DNA of 64,000 bases from Adhaeretor mobilis (lineage in GTDB: Bacteria; Planctomycetota; Planctomycetia; Pirellulales; Lacipirellulaceae). Within the stretch, counting starts at the first letter, position 1; every line of letters begins with the position of its first letter. The stretch is taken from the NCBI RefSeq assembly GCF_007741515.1, contig NZ_CP036263.1, forward strand, positions 372,001-436,000, read 5' to 3'. A model generated the notes under the pieces. It was given only the letters and a program-made list of their open reading frames with translations. It did not search any database and had not been told where the DNA came from. Made by a program: the position numbers and the translations under genes. Shown piece by piece: positions 60,138-64,000 of the stretch.

Positions 60138-60638
60138 CTACACGATGCGCAGGGAAGGTGGCCCACGGGCCAGATAGCATTGCGAGAACCCGCGCGCGGC
60201 TAGCTCGTGCGCGTTGCCATGAACGCGGTGGCAGGCGGTGACTTCAAGAGACCAACTGGCCAATCCGCCTTGGCCAAGTTTTAGCGTGGCGAGCACCGCG
60301 AGTAACGGGCACGCATGCGGTTGGTGCTGTTGCCCTGACTCCTGAAACGTGGCTCCCGACTCTTTCTGTTGCTTCTTAGTTGCCGTGGAAGTCTCGCTGC
60401 CAGCGACCTTCACGGGCCCATGATAATGGACATGGAAGTCGGGGCCGTGAAAGTGATAAAAGCCCGAGGAAGCTTCGCCAGCAAGAACTTCCGCCGCAGT
60501 ACCCGTCGATACAGAACTTCCCGATTCAACCAGAGCCGATTCAACAAAATAATGCAGCGACTCGCCTGCTAAGCCGATCGCGAGATACAGCAAGGAGAGG
60601 GCGATTGCCGTCGCAGATTGTAGCTTGATTCTATTCAT
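60138..60638 (-). CDS. Small secreted His-rich protein ending ARGPPSLRIV
   Basis: A protein of 166 residues. A signal-anchor-like start (ATAIALSLLYLAIGLAGESLHYFVE) is followed by a His-rich stretch FYHFHGPDFHVHYHGPVKV, then HQPHACPLL and a C-terminal ARGFSQCYLARGPPSL. Short proteins with this end are known to me as a planctomycete type without function. His pairs may bind a metal. It lies upstream of the DUF1559 gene, in the same direction. Confidence 0.6.
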   Translation of the reverse strand: MNRIKLQSATAIALSLLYLAIGLAGESLHYFVESALVESGSSVSTGTAAEVLAGEASSGFYHFHGPDFHVHYHGPVKVAGSETSTATKKQQKESGATFQESGQQHQPHACPLLAVLATLKLGQGGLASWSLEVTACHRVHGNAHELAARGFSQCYLARGPPSLRIV

Positions 60639-60954
60639 CGACGGCTACGGAAAGGACTAAATGTGATGTCTGCGAATGACAGGGATTTCGGTGAGACAGG
60701 CCACAATGATCAGCCCACAGCGATCAGCCTAGTCGATTCTTGACTCGATTGCGAACGAATAATGGCAAAGCAGGGTGAATCCCGCGAACGGAACGACAGC
60801 TCTCAACCGCCACGGTGATAGCTCATCATTATACGTCCACCCGTGTACACATACGTATGTGACTTCACCCTGGATTCAGAGAATCCATAATTGATCTCTC
60901 CCTCTCCGCACTTGCCGGTTTCAAGCATGACTTGCCTATGCCGTGAGCCAATAA
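60639..60954. other. Gene-free stretch with a 14-base palindrome
   Basis: No gene found. CACATACGTATGTG at 60848-60861 is a perfect palindrome and may be an operator of the small His-rich gene downstream on the minus strand. Confidence 0.4.
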
Positions 60955-62154
60955 TCAAAAGGGAAGAATGGCGTAATTCCCGATCCGTTCAATCATCCAT
61001 AGTGCTGCGATGATTGCGATTACGACGGAACCCGCTTTGAGGATGACCAGTTCGTAGAATTTCGTACCTCGCAGTGCGTACGCAATTGGCAAGAATACGA
61101 GCACGATTGCTAGCTGGCCCAGCTCGACACCAACGTTGAAGCCGAAGAGCGATACGGCAAGTGCAGCGCTGGAGAGCCCAAGGTCAAGCAGCACGTTGGC
61201 GAAACCAAAACCGTGCACTAAGCCAAACGCAAAAGCGATCATCCAACCTGAGAGGGGCAGCACAGGCCAGAGGTTGTTGACCGAGGTCACGATGATCGAG
61301 AACGCGATCGTGGCTTCGACGATCCACCCCGGCAACGTGACGTACTCCATGACCGCCAGCCAGAGCGTGATCGAGTGCGCGATGGTGAATACGGTGACAA
61401 TCTTCAGCACTTCTTTCGATGCAGGGCGGAAGGCTTCGACCGGTTCCCACTGCCCCTGTTGCCGCACAAGCACTGCCGGAATGAGCAATGAGATGAGAAA
61501 CAGAATGTGATCAAAGCCGATCCAGATGTGCCAGATCCCCTCCCAGATGTAATCGCGCAGCGTACTCCACAGGCTCGTATCGCTTGTTCTTAATTCCAAC
61601 ATGCGAGAATTTGGGCTCAGTACGTGCGTACTGCTCACGCTGCCATTGTTATAGAGAACTAAGCCGCGGTGTGTGGGATCGAGTTCAAATAGTAGGTCGT
61701 AATTAATCTCGATCAGTGTTGCATCGCCCGGGCCATCGGCTTCCAGTTGCAGCACGGCATAAGCGCCGTCACTGTGTTGCGTGACCAACAACTCCGCTAC
61801 TCGCAGGTTGCAAGCGATGCCGTCGGCAGACATCTCTAGGCGATCAAGTGCATAGTCGGCGATCGATTCTCGCTTGGACTTCAATTCGCCCCAGGTGATG
61901 TCGCCATCGTGATTGGTGTCGAGCCCAATGAGGAATTCCAGGTCCTTCAAGGCGATGTCCCACTGCACGGCGAGCTGTTCTCCGCCGCCAGTGATCTTGA
62001 GGTAGCTGTCGCTCGGTTTGTGCGCGTGGGCTTGGTTGGTGCAGGAATGCCAACCAAAGAGTGTCAATACAAGCACGCAGCGCAAGCAAGTGAATTGGTT
62101 GCGAGGGTCATTCGCTTGCTTGCGCTGCGTGCTTGTATTGCTCCTGAACAGCAT
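60955..62154 (-). CDS. HupE/UreJ-like membrane protein with EF-hand-like loop
   Basis: A protein of 399 residues. A signal peptide (CLRCVLVLTLFGWHSC) precedes AHAHKPSDSYLKI and a beta-rich outer domain containing an EF-hand-like DTNHDGDITWGE loop. The C-terminal third is the HupE_UreJ_2 part: GFDHILFLISLLIPAVL, VTVFTIAHSITLWLAV, FAFGLVHGFGFANVLLDLG and GFNVGVELGQLAIVLVFLPI, with conserved His and Asp. Relatives are linked to nickel/cobalt or hydrogenase accessory transport. It starts two bases after the stop of the TPR gene. A 26-base inverted repeat covers its first codons. Confidence 0.82.
   Translation of the reverse strand: MLFRSNTSTQRKQANDPRNQFTCLRCVLVLTLFGWHSCTNQAHAHKPSDSYLKITGGGEQLAVQWDIALKDLEFLIGLDTNHDGDITWGELKSKRESIADYALDRLEMSADGIACNLRVAELLVTQHSDGAYAVLQLEADGPGDATLIEINYDLLFELDPTHRGLVLYNNGSVSSTHVLSPNSRMLELRTSDTSLWSTLRDYIWEGIWHIWIGFDHILFLISLLIPAVLVRQQGQWEPVEAFRPASKEVLKIVTVFTIAHSITLWLAVMEYVTLPGWIVEATIAFSIIVTSVNNLWPVLPLSGWMIAFAFGLVHGFGFANVLLDLGLSSAALAVSLFGFNVGVELGQLAIVLVFLPIAYALRGTKFYELVILKAGSVVIAIIAALWMIERIGNYAILPF
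62065..62140. repeat. Long perfect inverted repeat at the HupE-like start
   Basis: The 26 bases 62065-62090 are the exact reverse complement of 62115-62140. Five more pairs (one G-T) continue inward, so the mRNA can form a stem of about 31 pairs with a loop of 14. It covers codons from about 5 to 30 of the HupE-like gene. Confidence 0.85.
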
Positions 62155-62156
62155 AA

Positions 62157-63377
62157 CTACTTGCCTTCTATCTGATTAAGCAATTTGTCGAATTGCACGT
62201 CCTGCGTGCCATATTTTTCGAGGAATTCAATGACAGGCTTCGCTGCATCTGGGCGTTTGGCGGCGATGGCTGCTTCCAGCAAGTTGCGCGTGTCACGAGC
62301 TTCTTTCTGCTTTTGCCAATTCTTTTGTGCGAGCTCCAGTGCCAGCAGCGGAACGTTCTCCAACTCTAGAGCATAGCGAGACTCGAACCGTCCATGCGGT
62401 TCGCTGCCGCGCAGACGAATTTCTTGGAAGCGATTCTCTAGTTGCGACTGGTACTCATCGGCTAGCTTCTCGTCGCCCACTTGTTTCGCGGCGATAGCGG
62501 CACGCAGTAGGCTACCTGTGTCGGCTGTGTGGTCACGCACTAGCTCCAGTGCTTCGTTCGCTCGATCTCGATCGAGCAAGAAATCTGTATAGGCACGCAT
62601 GAGATAGCTGGGCCCCGGGTCGTCGCCGAGGCCTTCCAGATAGCTCTCCTCTGCTTGCTCGTCACGACCTAAGGCACGCGAGATTTCCGCCCGCATGGTG
62701 AGCATCCAAGGCACAGTGCCTGGGTAGCGCTGCCTAGCTTCGGGAAGTTTTTGTTGAATCAAATCCAAAGCGGCCTCCGCATTCCCGGTGACGGCCAAGA
62801 GAGGAACATTGCTGTACATAATCTCGACGGATCTGGCGAATTCGCTCAGTTTGTTGCGGGCTTCCAACGCCTCGTCGTACTTGCCTTGCACGCGGAGGAT
62901 GTTAGAAATCTCGATCCACGCTTGCGCGTCACGCGGTTCTTGTTTTACGAATTGCCACAAATCGGCAAGCGCTTCGTCGTAGTCGTGGTCGGTTTCTTTG
63001 AGCTTCGCACGCAGCTTGAGAATATCTGCCGGTGCGTCGGCAGCATCCCACCAAGGCCCGAGCGCCGCACGGGCATAGCCATAGAAGCGCGGGTCGCCAT
63101 CCTGCTTGCCCATTTGCAAGTAGCGTGAGGCAACCGTGCGGGCGAGATCCAGATTCTTGGGATCATCGGCCAGTTGCTGCCGCATGGAAGTGAGCTCGTC
63201 CCCACCTGAGAGCAACGAGCGGGGCAAGGTTTCCAGCACTTCGTTGTCGTCTGACGGCAAGTAGGGTTCTGCCGCCGAGGCGCACCTAGCTAGTGCAAGC
63301 AATAGTAGAAGACTCGCGCAGAGACTCAGAGACGGCAGAGTTCTTGTTCTCGATGGGATGCGAGCAGTTGGATTCAT
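62157..63377 (-). CDS. Secreted TPR protein
   Basis: The ATG at 63375-63377 gives 406 residues. Signal peptide: LPSLSLCASLLLLLALARCASA. Tetratricopeptide-like repeats fill the rest: DLARTVASRYLQMGKQDGD, EALADLWQFVKQEPRDAQAWIEISNILRVQGKYDEALEA, EISRALGRDEQAEESYLEGLGDDPGPS and so on. It is likely a periplasmic scaffold. The HupE-like gene starts two bases after its stop, so the two proteins probably act together. A longer frame to 63581 lacks a ribosome site and is rejected. Confidence 0.8.
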   Translation of the reverse strand: MNPTARIPSRTRTLPSLSLCASLLLLLALARCASAAEPYLPSDDNEVLETLPRSLLSGGDELTSMRQQLADDPKNLDLARTVASRYLQMGKQDGDPRFYGYARAALGPWWDAADAPADILKLRAKLKETDHDYDEALADLWQFVKQEPRDAQAWIEISNILRVQGKYDEALEARNKLSEFARSVEIMYSNVPLLAVTGNAEAALDLIQQKLPEARQRYPGTVPWMLTMRAEISRALGRDEQAEESYLEGLGDDPGPSYLMRAYTDFLLDRDRANEALELVRDHTADTGSLLRAAIAAKQVGDEKLADEYQSQLENRFQEIRLRGSEPHGRFESRYALELENVPLLALELAQKNWQKQKEARDTRNLLEAAIAAKRPDAAKPVIEFLEKYGTQDVQFDKLLNQIEGK

Positions 63378-63575
63378 GACACTAGTTGTACAGAACTTCA
63401 ATAGGTAGGCAAAGCAGTCGCAGTGGCTGGCTATCTCTAATGGCGGGTCATTGTTAGAACCACAGTGGACACGGAGGTTCACAGAGAACTGGTCAACGAG
63501 ACAGCCCGGCCTTTTCGTGTACTCCACATTTCCCCAATGGTAAGTGGAGGCCGAAACGCTTCGAAGCGAGAAAAA

Positions 63576-63613
63576 TCCCACAGCGCCGGTCCACTTTGGA
63601 AGGCGCTGTGGGA
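63576..63613 (-). terminator. Rho-independent terminator of the DUF4331-like gene
   Basis: Arms 63576-63587 and 63602-63613 pair over 12 bases. On the minus strand TTTTT follows. It stands about 60 bases after the stop at 63673. Confidence 0.8.
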
Positions 63614-63672
63614 TTCGACCAGTCAGTGTTGTTAGATCAAAGTTGCTAAGCCAGTTTCAGTAGATAATCTTA

Positions 63673-64000
63673 CTACGCAGACTTGCGTCGACGCCCCAAA
63701 CCGAGTGCAGTAATGCCAAGCCCCAGAAGAGCAACGCTCGTTGGTTCAGGAACCAACGCATTGTTGGCGGCTGCAAGGTAGGGAAATGCCCCCGGGAAGG
63801 CGACATCGTTGGTGTCCACTCCGTCGCCGATCGGCGTGCTGCTATTGGTAAGCAGCGTGAGCTCTGCGTCGATCACATCGTCAGCGAGCTGGCGACCGTT
63901 GAGGAAGCCACCGGCATTGGAAGTGTCAAAAGTAAGTACATCTGGCAGGAGAATGCTCGTAACCGTAGAGGCATGGGTCGAGTCGCCACCATTGAGCGCT
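63673..64000 (-). CDS. C-terminus of a DUF4331-like PEP-CTERM protein
   Basis: The gene enters from the right edge; about 108 residues are visible. They include FLNGRQLADDVIDAELTLL and DTNDVAFPGAFPYLA, which match the end of DUF4331 domains, then the tail ALVPEPTSVALLGLGITALGLGRRRKSA, a complete PEP-CTERM signal. The protein is exported and sorted by an exosortase. DUF4331 function is unknown. The transcript ends at the hairpin near 63576. Confidence 0.8.
   Translation of the reverse strand, partial: ALNGGDSTHASTVTSILLPDVLTFDTSNAGGFLNGRQLADDVIDAELTLLTNSSTPIGDGVDTNDVAFPGAFPYLAAANNALVPEPTSVALLGLGITALGLGRRRKSA

Noticed and set aside
1..64000. CRISPR array, rRNA or tRNA genes, insertion sequences
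   Set aside because: I looked for regularly spaced repeats, tRNA T-arm signatures and transposase motifs on both strands. Only the tmRNA was found. No transposase gene is visible.

Overview
The window looks like a planctomycete chromosome, probably Pirellulales-type. The evidence is several PEP-CTERM proteins, a DUF1559 pseudopilin-like protein, a DUF1080 protein, a DUF4331-type protein, a HupE-like protein, and a sigma factor paired with a membrane Ser/Thr kinase. The key landmark is a tmRNA gene (ssrA, minus strand, 50418-50778). A tyrosine integrase lies directly at its 3' end, and its reading frame runs into the tmRNA gene. I read everything left of about 50.4 kb as one integrated mobile element whose far end is outside the window, and everything right of it as host chromosome.

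Element, left to right. 0.3-7.2 kb is a minus-strand defence-type cluster: an HTH protein, a PHP-ATPase of the TrlF/Ppl kind, a DUF2130 coiled-coil protein, an Abi_2 (AbiD/AbiF) HEPN protein with a strongly structured leader, and the stump of an SNF2-like helicase behind a small HTH regulator. 7.3-12 kb is a plasmid-like backbone: an ArdC-type antirestriction protein, a multi-CxxC protein, a GIY-YIG protein, a RepC-like initiator with a candidate counter-transcribed RNA, and an HTH/coiled-coil protein. 12.5-35.7 kb is a plus-strand metal-resistance cargo: a double-HMA secreted protein, a MacAB/TolC-like ABC exporter, a CusBA RND system, an HtrA-like protease, several small Cys/His-rich secreted proteins, a pseudo-receiver protein, and two P1B ATPases (one CPC type, one SPC/HEGST type). 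36-40 kb is a mobilisation module: a MobA/MobL relaxase, MobC, and a candidate oriT hairpin cluster, followed by small plasmid-type genes.

40.2-47.7 kb is the least familiar part. A sigma factor and a transmembrane Ser/Thr kinase are divergent from an operon. That operon encodes a membrane-anchored vWA protein with a MotB-like N-terminus, a MotA/TolQ/ExbB-like channel protein, a small membrane protein and a VirD4/TraG-like coupling ATPase. No VirB/Tra secretion genes are visible here. 47.7-50.5 kb holds two hydrophilic proteins, an excisionase-like HTH protein and the integrase.

Host side (50.4-64 kb): ssrA; a PEP-CTERM gene fused in frame to a DUF1080 gene; a DUF4132 gene pair followed by a relic of a second DUF1080 gene; two related PEP-CTERM proteins; a DUF1559 protein; a His-rich small protein; a TPR/HupE pair with a long inverted repeat over the HupE start; and the C-terminus of a DUF4331-like PEP-CTERM protein. 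All family assignments come from reading the translated sequence. No database search was run.
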